Shown: positions 1 through 9,502, counted from the first letter of the stretch. The stretch: DNA of 64,000 nt from Pseudidiomarina woesei (GCF_001418345.1 NZ_LIPW01000003.1:248001-312000); one strand, 5' to 3'. Notes: generated by a model not told the origin, from the letters alone. Program-made: numbers and translations.

Positions 1-1788
1 AATTCGGTCAATGAAATATGGGTTCACCAAGTACCCGCCGTTGGCAAATACCGCATAACCCCGCGCAACTTCAAGCGGGGTTTGTGACGATGAACCCAGC
101 GACAACGATTCATTACGAGGCAGCTCGTCAATTGGAAAGCCAAAGCGCGTTAAATACTCAACGGTAGTATCAATACCTAACGCGCGTATGAGCCGCACTG
201 AAACCACGTTTTTAGATTTTGCCAGTGCTTGGCGCACACGAATCGGCCCCTCATAAACATCGGGTGAGTTACGCGGCCGCCAAGCGATACCGCTACCCGG
301 GCTCCATTGATTAATTGGCGCGTCGTTCACTAAGGTTGCTAAGGTAAACCCGTTTTCTAGTGCTGCCGAGTAAATGAATGGCTTCACGTTTGAGCCAATT
401 TGCCGCTCGGCTTGAATGGCTCGGTTAAATTGGCTCATTGCAAAGCTATATCCACCCACAGCAGCAGCAATACTACCGTCTTGCGGGCGCAACGAAATAA
501 TCGCACCACTGGGCTCTGGTATTTGGGCTAAGCGCAAGCCTTGTTCTGTTGCACGCACTCGAATCAATTCACCCGGCGCCAATATGTCTCCGGCAGTTTT
601 CGGTGCCGGACCTTGACGGTCTGCATGCATATACGGGCGTGCCCAAGCTAACCCCTGCCAAGCAATTTCTCGCGGGCTGCCGCTTGCCGTAAGCACCAAC
701 GCAGCTTGCTCGGTCACACCTAGCACCACAGCTGGCACCGTTAAGCCAATGGTTTGCTGCTTGTTTAGGTAGTCACGAATGTCATCGTGTTGCCAGGCCT
801 CTTCATTCGGTTGCCACAACACCGCTTCTGCACCACGATACCCATGGCGCTCGTCGTAGCCGTGCAAATTTAGCTGCACCGCACGCTGCGCAGCCCGCTG
901 TTGCTTCGCGTTCACAGTGGTGTATACCTTGTAACCGGCATTATAGGCAGTTTCTTCGCCGTAGCGAGAAACCATATCGGCGCGTACCATTTCCGCCAAA
1001 TACGGGGCACTCATAGTCACTTCAGCACCGTGTAGCCGTGTTTCAATGGGTTCATTCAGAGCCGCTTGGTATTGCGCTTGTGTGATAACGTTTTCTGCCA
1101 GCATTCGCCCTAAAACGACAGCTCGGCGCTCACGTGCACGCTCAGGGTTAGAAATGGGGTTCATGGTGGACGGTGCTTTGGGCAAACCTGCGATCATGGC
1201 CATTTGCGCCAAGGTAAGATCTTTCACGTCTTTGCCATAATAAACTTGCGCTGCCGCCCCAATACCATGTGCGCGGTGACCAAAGGTGATTTTGTTCAGG
1301 TATAACTCGAGTATTTCGTCTTTGCTAAGCTCGCGCTCCATGTGCAACGAGATAAACGCTTCTTTTATTTTTCGTGTCCAGGTTTGCTCGAAGCTTAGAT
1401 AAACATTTCGCGCCAGCTGCTGGGTGATGGTGCTACCACCCCCTTGAATTTCACCAGTGGTTAACAGCAATGCGAATGCTCGCGCCACGCCTATAGGGTC
1501 AATGCCGAAGTGATCATAAAAGCGCTGGTCTTCGGTGGCTAAGAAAGCGTTGATTAATGGTTGCGGAATCTCCTCTAATTTCAGAGGAATACGACGAATT
1601 TCGCCAAACTGTGCAATGAGTTCACCGTCTGATGAGTACACCTGCATAGGTGTTTGCAACCGCACGTCTTTCAATTCAGCTACGGTGGGCAGCTCATCTT
1701 GCCAATAGAAGTACAAGCCAACAACTGTGATTGTCCCTAGAACTGTTAGCGCTGCAAAAACTGCCAGCATCCACTTTATAATTTTCAA
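1..1788 (-). CDS. mrcA: Penicillin-binding protein 1A, N-terminal part (cut by window edge)
   Basis: Bifunctional class A penicillin-binding protein that polymerises and cross-links peptidoglycan in the periplasm. The 596 visible codons give an N-terminal membrane anchor, a GT51 glycosyltransferase domain (ATEDQRFYDHFG near residue 85, then GGGSTITQQLARN) and the start of the transpeptidase domain with the SxxK motif (GSNVKPFIYSAAL) and an SKN box (KSKNVVSVR). The C-terminus lies outside the window. I chose the TTG at 1788 because an AGGGG ribosome site precedes it and the resulting Leu/Met-Lys-Ile-Ile-Lys-Trp start matches the family; an in-frame ATG at 1770 is the alternative. It diverges from pilM, the usual gammaproteobacterial arrangement. 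Confidence 0.95.
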   Translation of the reverse strand, partial: MKIIKWMLAVFAALTVLGTITVVGLYFYWQDELPTVAELKDVRLQTPMQVYSSDGELIAQFGEIRRIPLKLEEIPQPLINAFLATEDQRFYDHFGIDPIGVARAFALLLTTGEIQGGGSTITQQLARNVYLSFEQTWTRKIKEAFISLHMERELSKDEILELYLNKITFGHRAHGIGAAAQVYYGKDVKDLTLAQMAMIAGLPKAPSTMNPISNPERARERRAVVLGRMLAENVITQAQYQAALNEPIETRLHGAEVTMSAPYLAEMVRADMVSRYGEETAYNAGYKVYTTVNAKQQRAAQRAVQLNLHGYDERHGYRGAEAVLWQPNEEAWQHDDIRDYLNKQQTIGLTVPAVVLGVTEQAALVLTASGSPREIAWQGLAWARPYMHADRQGPAPKTAGDILAPGELIRVRATEQGLRLAQIPEPSGAIISLRPQDGSIAAAVGGYSFAMSQFNRAIQAERQIGSNVKPFIYSAALENGFTLATLVNDAPINQWSPGSGIAWRPRNSPDVYEGPIRVRQALAKSKNVVSVRLIRALGIDTTVEYLTRFGFPIDELPRNESLSLGSSSQTPLEVARGYAVFANGGYLVNPYFIDRI

Positions 1789-1890
1789 GAAACCGCCCCT
1801 TTTTTTCCTTTCGGCTATACTGTTTTACAGGTTGCGCAAATTACGTTCATATTATAGAAAGATAACAGTAGAAACGTAATGTTTATTTAG

Positions 1891-1914
1891 ATTGTGCAAA
1901 GAACTTTGCACAAT
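1891..1914. promoter_or_regulatory. Perfect 11-bp inverted repeat between mrcA and pilM
   Basis: ATTGTGCAAAG and CTTTGCACAAT face each other across an AA spacer in the 213-bp mrcA/pilM divergent intergenic region. No T-run follows, and both flanking genes read away from it, so it looks like an operator rather than a terminator. The cognate regulator is unknown. Confidence 0.55.
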
Positions 1915-2001
1915 GCTTACCTTTCTGCTTAATATGAGGTTCGGCATAGAACAATTTTAATAATATAATGCCGGAACACCGGTCCACTTTAGGGGAGCAT
2001 T

Positions 2002-3069
2002 ATGGGGCTATTTGGTCTGGGAAAAAAGCCAGGTCTAGGAATTGATATCGCTTCGGATGCCGTAAAAGCAATTGAACTTGTACCAAGCGGCGACACCTAT
2101 GACATTACGCAGGTTGCTGAAGTTGCTTTACCGAAGAATTTAATTACCGACGACGAAATTGCTGATATTGAAAAGCTTGCAAAAATGATTACGCAGGTAC
2201 GCAAGCGTATGGGCAGCACTCGGGTTGCTGTCGCTGCCGTATCTGGTAACCAAGCCATTTCCAAACAAGTACCGATGAGCCTTGATCTGGATGACGAAGC
2301 AATTGCCGAAAAAATAGAAAGCGAAGCCGAAGCATTAATCCCGTTCCCTATTAACGAAGTTCGCTACGATTTTGAAAGCTTAGGTGAGCATCAAACCTTG
2401 CCAGGACAACAGCGCGTATTGGTCACCGCAACACGTACTATTAGTGTCGATAGCCGAGTGCAAGCACTCGAGGCTGCCGGTTACAAGGTCGCCATTATGG
2501 ATGTCGACAACCAAGCTATTGCAAGGGCGTGCAGCCACTTGCTGCCTCATATGCACCCAGAAATTCTTGACAGTAAACTGCCTTATTTAATTTTAGATAT
2601 TAGTACCAGCGCCATACAAATTATTGTGATTCACCAGGGCGAAGTGGCCTTCCATCGCTTTCAGTCAGGTGGGCTTTCGCAACTCCTCAGCGCACTTGAT
2701 GAAGACGGCAGCATTGACCATGGAGAAATCATGGCCAAATTGCGTTCTGGTGATATTGACGAGTTTCCATCGTTAATTATTCAAGATTTCTTAAGCAACT
2801 TATGGAACCAAGTTAGCCGTGGCGTACAAATGTACCAAAGCAACGCCGCGGATAAAGGCTTTTCTTCAATACTCCTAATTAATACTGGCGCTATGTTGCC
2901 AATGATTACTGAAGCTTTGAGTGAGCAAGTTGACTACCCAGTGCATGCACTGAATCCGTTTGAACACTTCATTTTGCCGAGTAAGTTTTCCCATTTACAA
3001 AATCACGGGCCGCGCTTTGTTGAAGCAATTGGTCTTGGGTTACGGAGTTTTGCGACATGGCACATGTAA
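2002..3069 (+). CDS. pilM: Type IV pilus assembly protein PilM
   Basis: Actin-like cytoplasmic ATPase that binds the N-terminus of PilN and links the cytoplasmic pilus motor to the inner-membrane alignment complex. The 355-residue length is typical. The first phosphate-binding motif is seen at about residues 10-26 (GLGIDIASDAVKAIEL), and a second nucleotide-binding strand (LILDISTSAIQIIVI) near residue 200. An AGGGGAGC ribosome site precedes the ATG. It is the first gene of pilMNOPQ; its last 13 bases overlap pilN, suggesting translational coupling. Confidence 0.96.
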   Translation: MGLFGLGKKPGLGIDIASDAVKAIELVPSGDTYDITQVAEVALPKNLITDDEIADIEKLAKMITQVRKRMGSTRVAVAAVSGNQAISKQVPMSLDLDDEAIAEKIESEAEALIPFPINEVRYDFESLGEHQTLPGQQRVLVTATRTISVDSRVQALEAAGYKVAIMDVDNQAIARACSHLLPHMHPEILDSKLPYLILDISTSAIQIIVIHQGEVAFHRFQSGGLSQLLSALDEDGSIDHGEIMAKLRSGDIDEFPSLIIQDFLSNLWNQVSRGVQMYQSNAADKGFSSILLINTGAMLPMITEALSEQVDYPVHALNPFEHFILPSKFSHLQNHGPRFVEAIGLGLRSFATWHM

Positions 3070-3647
3070 ACCTACTGCCTTGGCGCGAAACAGCGCGCCA
3101 AAGGGCCAAAACACGATTTGGTATTCATGCCGGTATAGCGGTGGGCATTGCAGCTGTGCTATTTGGTGCCGCTTATATGGTCATCGGCGACTACAAGAGT
3201 TATCAACAGCGCCGCAATAACTATTTACAGTCGCAAATTCGTATTCTAGATAGTCAAATTGCGGAAATTAGCTCAATTAACAAGAAAAAGAGCGAAATTT
3301 TGAATCGGATCAAGCTAATTCAGGCGCTACATGAAGATCGCAACACCGCAATTACTATTTTTAACGAGCTTACCGAAAGAACGCCGGATGGGGTTTATTT
3401 GCACGCTTTAGAAAAACGCGATATGCAGCTCATTATTAGTGGTCGCAGTATTTCCAACAACCGCGTATCTGAGTTTTTGCGTAATTTAAGAGAGTCTGCC
3501 GTGTTTGAACAACCAGACCTACGCAGCGTTGTTTCGGCAGATGCCCAATCGCGTGGCCGCAATGCGCGCGCTAGCGGCGATTACGATGCATTTTCACTGG
3601 TGGTTAATATTGTACCGCCAGCTAGCGCGGAGGCACCTAATAAATGA
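3057..3647 (+). CDS. pilN: Type IV pilus assembly protein PilN
   Basis: Bitopic inner-membrane protein of the pilus alignment complex. The short cytoplasmic tail begins HVNLLPWRE, the conserved PilM-binding motif, at residues 3-11. One transmembrane helix follows at about residues 23-45, then a coiled-coil stretch and a periplasmic ferredoxin-like domain that pairs with PilO. Length is 196 residues. The start overlaps the pilM end by 13 bases, and the stop overlaps the pilO start in an ATGA arrangement. Confidence 0.95.
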   Translation: MAHVNLLPWRETARQRAKTRFGIHAGIAVGIAAVLFGAAYMVIGDYKSYQQRRNNYLQSQIRILDSQIAEISSINKKKSEILNRIKLIQALHEDRNTAITIFNELTERTPDGVYLHALEKRDMQLIISGRSISNNRVSEFLRNLRESAVFEQPDLRSVVSADAQSRGRNARASGDYDAFSLVVNIVPPASAEAPNK

Positions 3648-4234
3648 GCATGAACAGCCTACGTGAATTAGACATTAACGAATTGCCGTTTTGGCCACGA
3701 CCGTTTCGTATGGCGGTGTTGGTTATTATTGGTATTGCCGTGTTAGCTGCGGCCTATCATTTTATTTTAGCGGACGAATGGGCGGCATATAAACGCGAAG
3801 TCGCCAAAGAGACCACGCTGAAACAAGATTATGAAACCAAATACTCAACGGCTGTTAACTTACCTTTATATCGAGAGCAACTAGAGCAACTTAACAGTGA
3901 CTTAGAAACCTTGTTAAGCATGCTGCCAAACGATGACGAAACGCCAAAACTACTGGACGATATTAGCTTGATTGGTACCCGCAGTGGCCTGCGCTTTGAC
4001 CGTATTGAGTGGCTAAACCCGCAACCTCGCGAGTTTTATACCGCCCTGCCCATGCGCATTGAATTACGCGGCGAATACCATCAAGTTGGTGATTTTGTCG
4101 GCCAAATGTCGAGCCTTGATCGCATCATTAGTGTGAAGAACTTCAAAATGCAGCTACAAGACGATGGCGGCACGCTAAGCCTATCGGTGAACGCAGAAAC
4201 CTATCGTCAACAAACCTTGAGGGCGAAACCATGA
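3644..4234 (+). CDS. pilO: Type IV pilus assembly protein PilO
   Basis: Partner of PilN in the inner-membrane alignment complex that couples the motor to the PilQ secretin. It has a short cytoplasmic N-terminus, one transmembrane segment at about residues 23-43 (AVLVIIGIAVLAAAYHFIL), a periplasmic coiled coil and a C-terminal ferredoxin-like fold. Length is 196 residues. It overlaps pilN by four bases at its start and pilP by four bases at its end, so the operon is tightly coupled. Confidence 0.95.
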   Translation: MSMNSLRELDINELPFWPRPFRMAVLVIIGIAVLAAAYHFILADEWAAYKREVAKETTLKQDYETKYSTAVNLPLYREQLEQLNSDLETLLSMLPNDDETPKLLDDISLIGTRSGLRFDRIEWLNPQPREFYTALPMRIELRGEYHQVGDFVGQMSSLDRIISVKNFKMQLQDDGGTLSLSVNAETYRQQTLRAKP

Positions 4235-4764
4235 TGCGATTGCTGATTAGTCTTGCCGTAATAGGTGTGTTGGCCGGCTGCGCGCCAACTGGTCATCAAG
4301 ATCTTGAGCAATTCACGGCACAAGTTCAGCAACGTGCCAAGCCCGGTATTAGCCCGCCGCCGCAGCTGCCAGAACTTGAGCGTATTCAATATACTGGGGC
4401 GAATATTCGCAACCCGTTTCAGCCCACACCATTGCGTGCTGGCCCCGAACCTGGGGTTGGGCAAAATTGCCCGCAACCCACGCTTGGCAATCCGCAGGGC
4501 AACCTTGAAGGTGTTGCACTCGATCAATTGTCATTGAGTGGAACCATGCGCTCGAACGGCCAGCTGGTTGCACTATTGGTGTCAAACGATGGCAAACTAT
4601 TCCGTGTGGAGCGAGGCGACTTTATTGGCCTTGATAACGGCCGTGTTACCTCGATTACCAACCAACAAATTTCGATTCGTGAATGGTTAGCAACTGGCGA
4701 CGGTTGTTGGCAACAACGTGACGTGTCGTTAACCTTGCTGAACTCGCAAAGGAGCTCGAACTAA
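4231..4764 (+). CDS. pilP: Type IV pilus assembly lipoprotein PilP
   Basis: Inner-membrane lipoprotein that bridges PilN/PilO to the PilQ secretin. A lipoprotein signal peptide ends in the lipobox LAGC, placing the lipidated cysteine at about residue 17. A proline-rich linker (residues 35-75) precedes the C-terminal beta-sandwich domain (LDQLSLSGTMRSNGQLVALL onward). Length is 177 residues. The stop and the pilQ start share one base (TAATG), and an AAGGAG site for pilQ lies inside its 3' end. Confidence 0.95.
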   Translation: MMRLLISLAVIGVLAGCAPTGHQDLEQFTAQVQQRAKPGISPPPQLPELERIQYTGANIRNPFQPTPLRAGPEPGVGQNCPQPTLGNPQGNLEGVALDQLSLSGTMRSNGQLVALLVSNDGKLFRVERGDFIGLDNGRVTSITNQQISIREWLATGDGCWQQRDVSLTLLNSQRSSN

Positions 4765-6881
4765 TGAAGCACTTAATCCGTACCTTTTATTTTCTGTTGT
4801 TGATGCCGTTGGCGGTATCCGCAAATGAGCTTCTACGGGTTGAGCAGATTGCGCTGAACAAAGATCGCTTTAATTTAGAAGCGCATTTTTCGAAACGCGT
4901 CGAGTCGCCTGTCGTGCAGCGTAGCAGCAACCCCAATTTGCACGAGTTTTTACTACTCGGCACCAAAGCCAACATAGCTGACGGTCGTTTGAACCTAAAT
5001 GACCACCCACTGTTAGACTATGTTGAAGTTGAACAGCAACGCGAAGATTTGATGCTGCGCGTGCACACCAAACAGCCGTTAGAGCACCTAATGAGTCGTT
5101 TTGGCGAAGTCATGGTCCTGGTGTTTATTGCCAGCAAAGATGACCAGCCCAAAGCAACCACCGCAGCCAGTAAGCCGCCAGCTAAGAAGCCTACAGCTAA
5201 ACAAGCGAGCAAACCAAAGCAAGAACTCACAACAACGCCAACAGTTGAACAACAGCAACGTGCTGAAGTTCGTACCGAGACGCAGTCGAAGCCTCTCGTG
5301 CACGCCACCCGAAGCGCGGTAACTAATATTAACTTCTTCCGCCTATCAAATGATGTCGGTCAGGTAAGTATTGCGCTCAATAAAGACAACGTTGAGCACG
5401 AAGCCCGCATGAAAGGCAATGACCTTGAAGTAATTCTGTATGACACTGAATTACCCGAAGACTTGCTATACGTGCTTGATGTGAGCCAGTTTGCGACACC
5501 TGTTGCGTTTGTCGAAACTTTCCGCGATGGCCGCCATAGCCGCATTAAAATTGCCGGTAAAGCCAAGTTCAAACATCAACTTGAGCAAATTGATGGCTAC
5601 CTGCGCTTAAATTTAATGCCGGCACCTCAAGCCTCGGCACAAGAAGCACAAGCAAAATCAAACCAGAAACCAATTTCTCTGAACTTCCAAGATGTTCCCG
5701 TTCGCCAGTTGCTGCAAATTTTGGCCGAAGAGAACAATTTAAACTTGGTGGCAAGTGAGTCAGTCACTGGGAACATTACCTTACGTTTAGAAAATGTTCC
5801 TTGGGAGCGAGCTCTGGAAACTATTCTGCGCGTCAAAGGGCTAGATAAGCGCTATGACCAGAATATTCTGATAGTTGCACCGGCTTCTGAGTTGGCTCAA
5901 CGTGAAGCAGAACAACTGGAAAGCCAGCAGCGCATGCAAGATCTCGCGCCACTTGAAAGCTCTTATATTCAGATTAACTACGCTAAAGCAGAGGAGATTG
6001 CTCAGATACTGCGCACCGATAGTTCTGATTTGCTTTCGTCTCGCGGTGCCGTAACAGTAGATGAGCGCACCAACACCTTGTTAGTGCGCGATACTTCAGA
6101 GCAAATTGCCACCGTTAAAGCCATGGTTAACGTGCTTGATGTACCGGTTAAACAAGTGATTATTGAAGCACGCATGGTGACTGTACGTGACAATATTAGC
6201 GACGAGCTCGGTATTCGCTGGGGCGTTACAGAGCCTTCCGTAGATACCTCGCAGCCGCTACCTTGGGGCACTGGTACCAGCGTCACTGGCGACTTTAACG
6301 TGAACTTGCCAATTGCCTCGCCGGCCGCCACCATTGGCTTCCAAGTCGCTAAACTAGCCGACGGTCGGCTATTAGACCTTGAGCTGTCAGCGCTTGAACG
6401 AGAAAACAAAGGTGAAATTATTGCCAGCCCGCGCATAACCACCGCAAACCAAAAAGAAGCCTATATTGAGCAGGGTACTGAGATTCCGTACGTTGAAAGT
6501 GCATCATCAGGCGCTACCTCAGTACAGTTCAAAAAGGCCGTTTTAGGTTTAACCGTTACGCCACAAATCACTCCAGATAACCGTGTTATTTTGGACTTAG
6601 TAATCACCCAAAACACTCGAGGTGAAACCGTCAGTACGCCAACAGGCCCTGCGGTGTCAATTGACACGCAAGAAATCAGCACACAGGTGTTGGTGGAAAA
6701 CGGCGAGACCATTGTGTTAGGCGGTATCTATCAGCAGCAAATTTTGAATGACATTTCAAAAGTACCGTTGCTTGGCGATATTCCATACGTGGGCGTGTTA
6801 TTCCGCACCGACAGTCAGGTGAACGAAAAGCGCGAACTGTTAATCTTCGTGACACCACGAATTGTAACGAATACGCCGTAA
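4764..6881 (+). CDS. pilQ: Type IV pilus secretin PilQ
   Basis: Outer-membrane secretin ring through which the pilus passes. The 705-residue protein has a signal peptide (about 1-20), a lysine/proline/glutamine-rich linker region (about 125-180), AMIN-type beta domains, an STN/N0 domain near residue 300 (ISLNFQDVPVRQLLQILAEE), an N1 domain near 400 and the secretin core to the C-terminus, with the VPLLGDIPYVGVLF signature near residue 670. It is the last pil gene. A 124-bp gap with inverted repeats separates it from aroK. Confidence 0.96.
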   Translation: MKHLIRTFYFLLLMPLAVSANELLRVEQIALNKDRFNLEAHFSKRVESPVVQRSSNPNLHEFLLLGTKANIADGRLNLNDHPLLDYVEVEQQREDLMLRVHTKQPLEHLMSRFGEVMVLVFIASKDDQPKATTAASKPPAKKPTAKQASKPKQELTTTPTVEQQQRAEVRTETQSKPLVHATRSAVTNINFFRLSNDVGQVSIALNKDNVEHEARMKGNDLEVILYDTELPEDLLYVLDVSQFATPVAFVETFRDGRHSRIKIAGKAKFKHQLEQIDGYLRLNLMPAPQASAQEAQAKSNQKPISLNFQDVPVRQLLQILAEENNLNLVASESVTGNITLRLENVPWERALETILRVKGLDKRYDQNILIVAPASELAQREAEQLESQQRMQDLAPLESSYIQINYAKAEEIAQILRTDSSDLLSSRGAVTVDERTNTLLVRDTSEQIATVKAMVNVLDVPVKQVIIEARMVTVRDNISDELGIRWGVTEPSVDTSQPLPWGTGTSVTGDFNVNLPIASPAATIGFQVAKLADGRLLDLELSALERENKGEIIASPRITTANQKEAYIEQGTEIPYVESASSGATSVQFKKAVLGLTVTPQITPDNRVILDLVITQNTRGETVSTPTGPAVSIDTQEISTQVLVENGETIVLGGIYQQQILNDISKVPLLGDIPYVGVLFRTDSQVNEKRELLIFVTPRIVTNTP

Positions 6882-6893
6882 ACCTTGCTTATG

Positions 6894-6978
6894 TAGCTGT
6901 GACTTGCGATAATCGCGCATCTTTTTGGTTGGGTAAAGGAAGGTCTTGAGACACTCCGGATTCCGTGAGTCACAGCTA
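6894..6978 (+). promoter_or_regulatory. Possible structured leader between pilQ and aroK
   Basis: TAGCTGTGACT (6894-6904) can pair with AGTCACAGCTA (6968-6978), an exact 11-bp inverted repeat closing about 63 bases. A second small hairpin, GCGATAATCGC at 6906-6916, lies inside. There is no terminal U-run. It may be a structured 5' leader of aroK or an mRNA processing site; function is unknown. Confidence 0.4.
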
Positions 6979-7005
6979 GTTAAATAAGTGAAGTAACACA
7001 TCAAT

Positions 7006-7524
7006 ATGGCTGAAAAACGTAACATTTTCTTAGTTGGCCCTATGGGCGCTGGTAAAAGCACAATTGGGCGGCAACTTGCTCGCCAACTCCACCTCGAATT
7101 TTATGACTCTGATACAGAAATCGAACGCCGTACGGGCGCCGATATCGCTTGGGTATTTGAGCTAGAAGGCGAGGAAGGTTTTCGTTTGCGCGAAGAAAAA
7201 GTTATTGAAGAACTTACTGAAAACACCGGTATTGTGTTAGCGACAGGCGGCGGCTCAATTCTCAGCAAAGAGAGTCGCAATCGTCTATCTGCGCGTGGCG
7301 TTGTAGTTTATTTGCAAACCACCATCGACAAGCAACTTGCTCGCACCCAGCGTGACAAACGTCGCCCATTGATTGCCGAAGCGGACAACCCGCGTGAAGT
7401 GCTTGAAAACTTAGCTGAAGCGCGTAATGCTTTGTACGAGGAAATTGCCGACATTGTGGTACGCACTGACGAGCAAAGCACAAAAGTGGTCATTGACCAG
7501 ATTATTGAAAAGGTTGGCTTATAA
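7006..7524 (+). CDS. aroK: Shikimate kinase I
   Basis: Phosphorylates shikimate at the 3-hydroxyl with ATP, the fifth step of the chorismate pathway, in the cytoplasm. The Walker A loop GPMGAGKST is at residues 11-19, and the shikimate-binding region includes the DSDTEIE stretch (about 34-40) and GGGS (near residue 80). The lid region carries QRDKRRPL. Length is 172 residues, as in the family. It sits upstream of aroB in the conserved order pilQ-aroK-aroB. Confidence 0.96.
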   Translation: MAEKRNIFLVGPMGAGKSTIGRQLARQLHLEFYDSDTEIERRTGADIAWVFELEGEEGFRLREEKVIEELTENTGIVLATGGGSILSKESRNRLSARGVVVYLQTTIDKQLARTQRDKRRPLIAEADNPREVLENLAEARNALYEEIADIVVRTDEQSTKVVIDQIIEKVGL

Positions 7525-7554
7525 CAGCCCATTAATTGCCACGCGGAGGCGCTC

Positions 7555-8643
7555 ATGCAGAAAACCACACAGCAGATTATCGTGGGCCTGGGTGAGCGCA
7601 GCTATGCAATTGATATTGGCGCCGGGTTACTTACGCGCACCCCCCTATTCAACGCATTACCTCAACAAATTTTGCTGCTGACAAACACTGTCGTCGGCCC
7701 GCTATACGCGGAGCAAGTGCTTGATCAGCTAAGTCAGCACAAGGTCATTGTACACACCATAGATGATGGCGAGCAGGCCAAAAGTCTCGTCAATTACGGT
7801 GCTATCATGGACACCCTCATTCAGCACAATTTTAATCGAGATTGTGCGATCATTGCGTTAGGTGGCGGCGTGGTCGGCGATTTAGCCGGTTTTGTAGCCG
7901 CAACTTATCAGCGTGGCGTGCGCTTCTATCAAATTCCGACCACTTTATTGGCTCAAGTGGACTCGTCAGTCGGCGGTAAAACCGCCATCAATCATCCTGG
8001 TGGTAAAAATATGGTAGGAGCATTCTACCAACCGCAGGCAGTTCTCATTGACACTGAATGTTTGCAAACCCTGAGTGACCGAGACTACGCCTGTGGCTTA
8101 GCCGAAGTTGTCAAATACGGGATTATTGCTGATGCCGACTTTTTCACTTGGCTTGAAGCCCATGTACAAGAATTAAATGCGCGCGAAAGCGCAGCGCTAA
8201 CCTACGCTATTCAACGCAGCTGCCAAATAAAGGCTGAAGTTGTTGCGGCTGATGAACATGAACAGTCGGTACGCGCCTTGTTGAACCTAGGCCATACCTT
8301 TGGTCATGCCATTGAAGCTGCACACTATGATACCTGGAAACACGGCGAAGCCGTTGCTGCCGGCACCATCATTGCGGCGCAACTTATGTTTCAGCTTGGT
8401 GAACTGACCGCGGTAGAAGTTACGCGCATTGAAAATTTACTGCAGTCATTGCACTTGCCCGTACGTGCGCCCCTGATGCAGCTTGAGCAGTGGCAAGCAT
8501 TTATGCAACGTGATAAAAAAGTACAAGACGGTACCATTCGTTTAGTGTTACCCACAGCAATTGGCTCCGCCACTATACGGCCAATGGCTGACTGGCAAAT
8601 GATTGGTGAAGCAATAAAAGCGATGAGCACTAGTGATGATTAA
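7555..8643 (+). CDS. aroB: 3-dehydroquinate synthase
   Basis: NAD- and metal-dependent enzyme that converts DAHP to 3-dehydroquinate, the second step of the shikimate pathway. The 362-residue protein shows the NAD-binding GGGVVGDLAGFVAATY motif (about residue 103), the substrate lysine region SVGGKTAINHPGGKN (about 140) and metal ligands in LNLGHTFGHAIE (about 245) and HGEAVA. GGAGGCGCTC precedes the ATG. Its stop overlaps the dam start by 8 bases. Confidence 0.96.
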   Translation: MQKTTQQIIVGLGERSYAIDIGAGLLTRTPLFNALPQQILLLTNTVVGPLYAEQVLDQLSQHKVIVHTIDDGEQAKSLVNYGAIMDTLIQHNFNRDCAIIALGGGVVGDLAGFVAATYQRGVRFYQIPTTLLAQVDSSVGGKTAINHPGGKNMVGAFYQPQAVLIDTECLQTLSDRDYACGLAEVVKYGIIADADFFTWLEAHVQELNARESAALTYAIQRSCQIKAEVVAADEHEQSVRALLNLGHTFGHAIEAAHYDTWKHGEAVAAGTIIAAQLMFQLGELTAVEVTRIENLLQSLHLPVRAPLMQLEQWQAFMQRDKKVQDGTIRLVLPTAIGSATIRPMADWQMIGEAIKAMSTSDD

Positions 8644-9502
8644 GCAGCGTGCCTTCCTCAAGTGGGCCGGCGGTAAATATAACCTTATTGAACCTATTAC
8701 TGCGGTGCTTCCGGCAGGCAATAAGCTTATTGAACCATTTGTTGGCGCTGGGTCAGTGTTTTTAAATACTGATTATCCAAAATATTTGCTGAACGACGTT
8801 AACCCCGATCTCATCGGCTTGTTTAAAACCGTTAAACGCCGTCCAAAACGTTTCATTGAAGACGCTCGCAAACTATTTAGTCAAGCAAATAACTCCGCCG
8901 AAGCATATTATGCGCTGCGCCAGCAGTTTAACCAAAGCACCGACCCTTATGAGCGTTCACTGTTATTTTTGTACCTGAACCGTCATGGCTACAATGGCCT
9001 GTGTCGCTACAATTTATCTGGGCAGTTTAACGTGCCTTTTGGGCAGTATTTACGCCCTTATTTTCCACAAGCCGAAATTGAATTTTTTGCAGAAAAAGCC
9101 AAACGCGCTACCTTTACCTGCATGAGTTTTGAACATGTATTTCGCCGCGCTCGTCAGGGAGATGTGGTTTATTGTGACCCTCCCTATGCGCCGCTTAGTT
9201 TAACTGCAAACTTTACCAGTTACGCCTGTGGTGGGTTTGGTATGGATGACCAAACTGAACTTGCACGCCGTGCTGAAAAAACCGCCCGAAAACGCGGAAT
9301 TCCAGTAGTTATTAGCAACCACGACACTGAATTCACCCGTTTGCTTTATAAAAAAGCGCAGCTTGAAACCTTGCAGGTATCACGCTTTATAAGCCCCAAG
9401 GGCGAAAGCCGAGGTAAGGTCGCTGAGTTGTTGGCGGTTTATCAGCATCGTTTAGGTAATGTAGTCACTTTGAACCCGCAGTTACGGAAGCGCGCTCGAT
9501 GA
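8636..9502 (+). CDS. dam: DNA adenine methylase Dam
   Basis: Methylates the N6 of adenine in GATC, serving mismatch-repair strand choice and replication control. The 288-residue protein begins MIKQRAFLKWAGGKY, which holds the FxGxG-like SAM motif region, has FVGAGSVF near residue 35 and the catalytic DPPY motif at about residue 180. A GTG three bases upstream is in frame, but the ATG at 8636 matches family starts. It overlaps aroB by 8 bases and the next gene by 4. In Enterobacteriaceae damX separates aroB and dam; here it is absent. Confidence 0.96.
   Translation: MIKQRAFLKWAGGKYNLIEPITAVLPAGNKLIEPFVGAGSVFLNTDYPKYLLNDVNPDLIGLFKTVKRRPKRFIEDARKLFSQANNSAEAYYALRQQFNQSTDPYERSLLFLYLNRHGYNGLCRYNLSGQFNVPFGQYLRPYFPQAEIEFFAEKAKRATFTCMSFEHVFRRARQGDVVYCDPPYAPLSLTANFTSYACGGFGMDDQTELARRAEKTARKRGIPVVISNHDTEFTRLLYKKAQLETLQVSRFISPKGESRGKVAELLAVYQHRLGNVVTLNPQLRKRAR

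Noticed and set aside
3-1240. Plus-strand open frames across the mrcA region (for example 416-616 and 1046-1240)
   Set aside because: They are antisense to clear PBP1A coding sequence.
6002-6442. Minus-strand open frames inside pilQ and similar long frames opposite other genes
   Set aside because: They lie opposite strongly supported genes, have no ribosome site, and their composition mirrors the sense codons.
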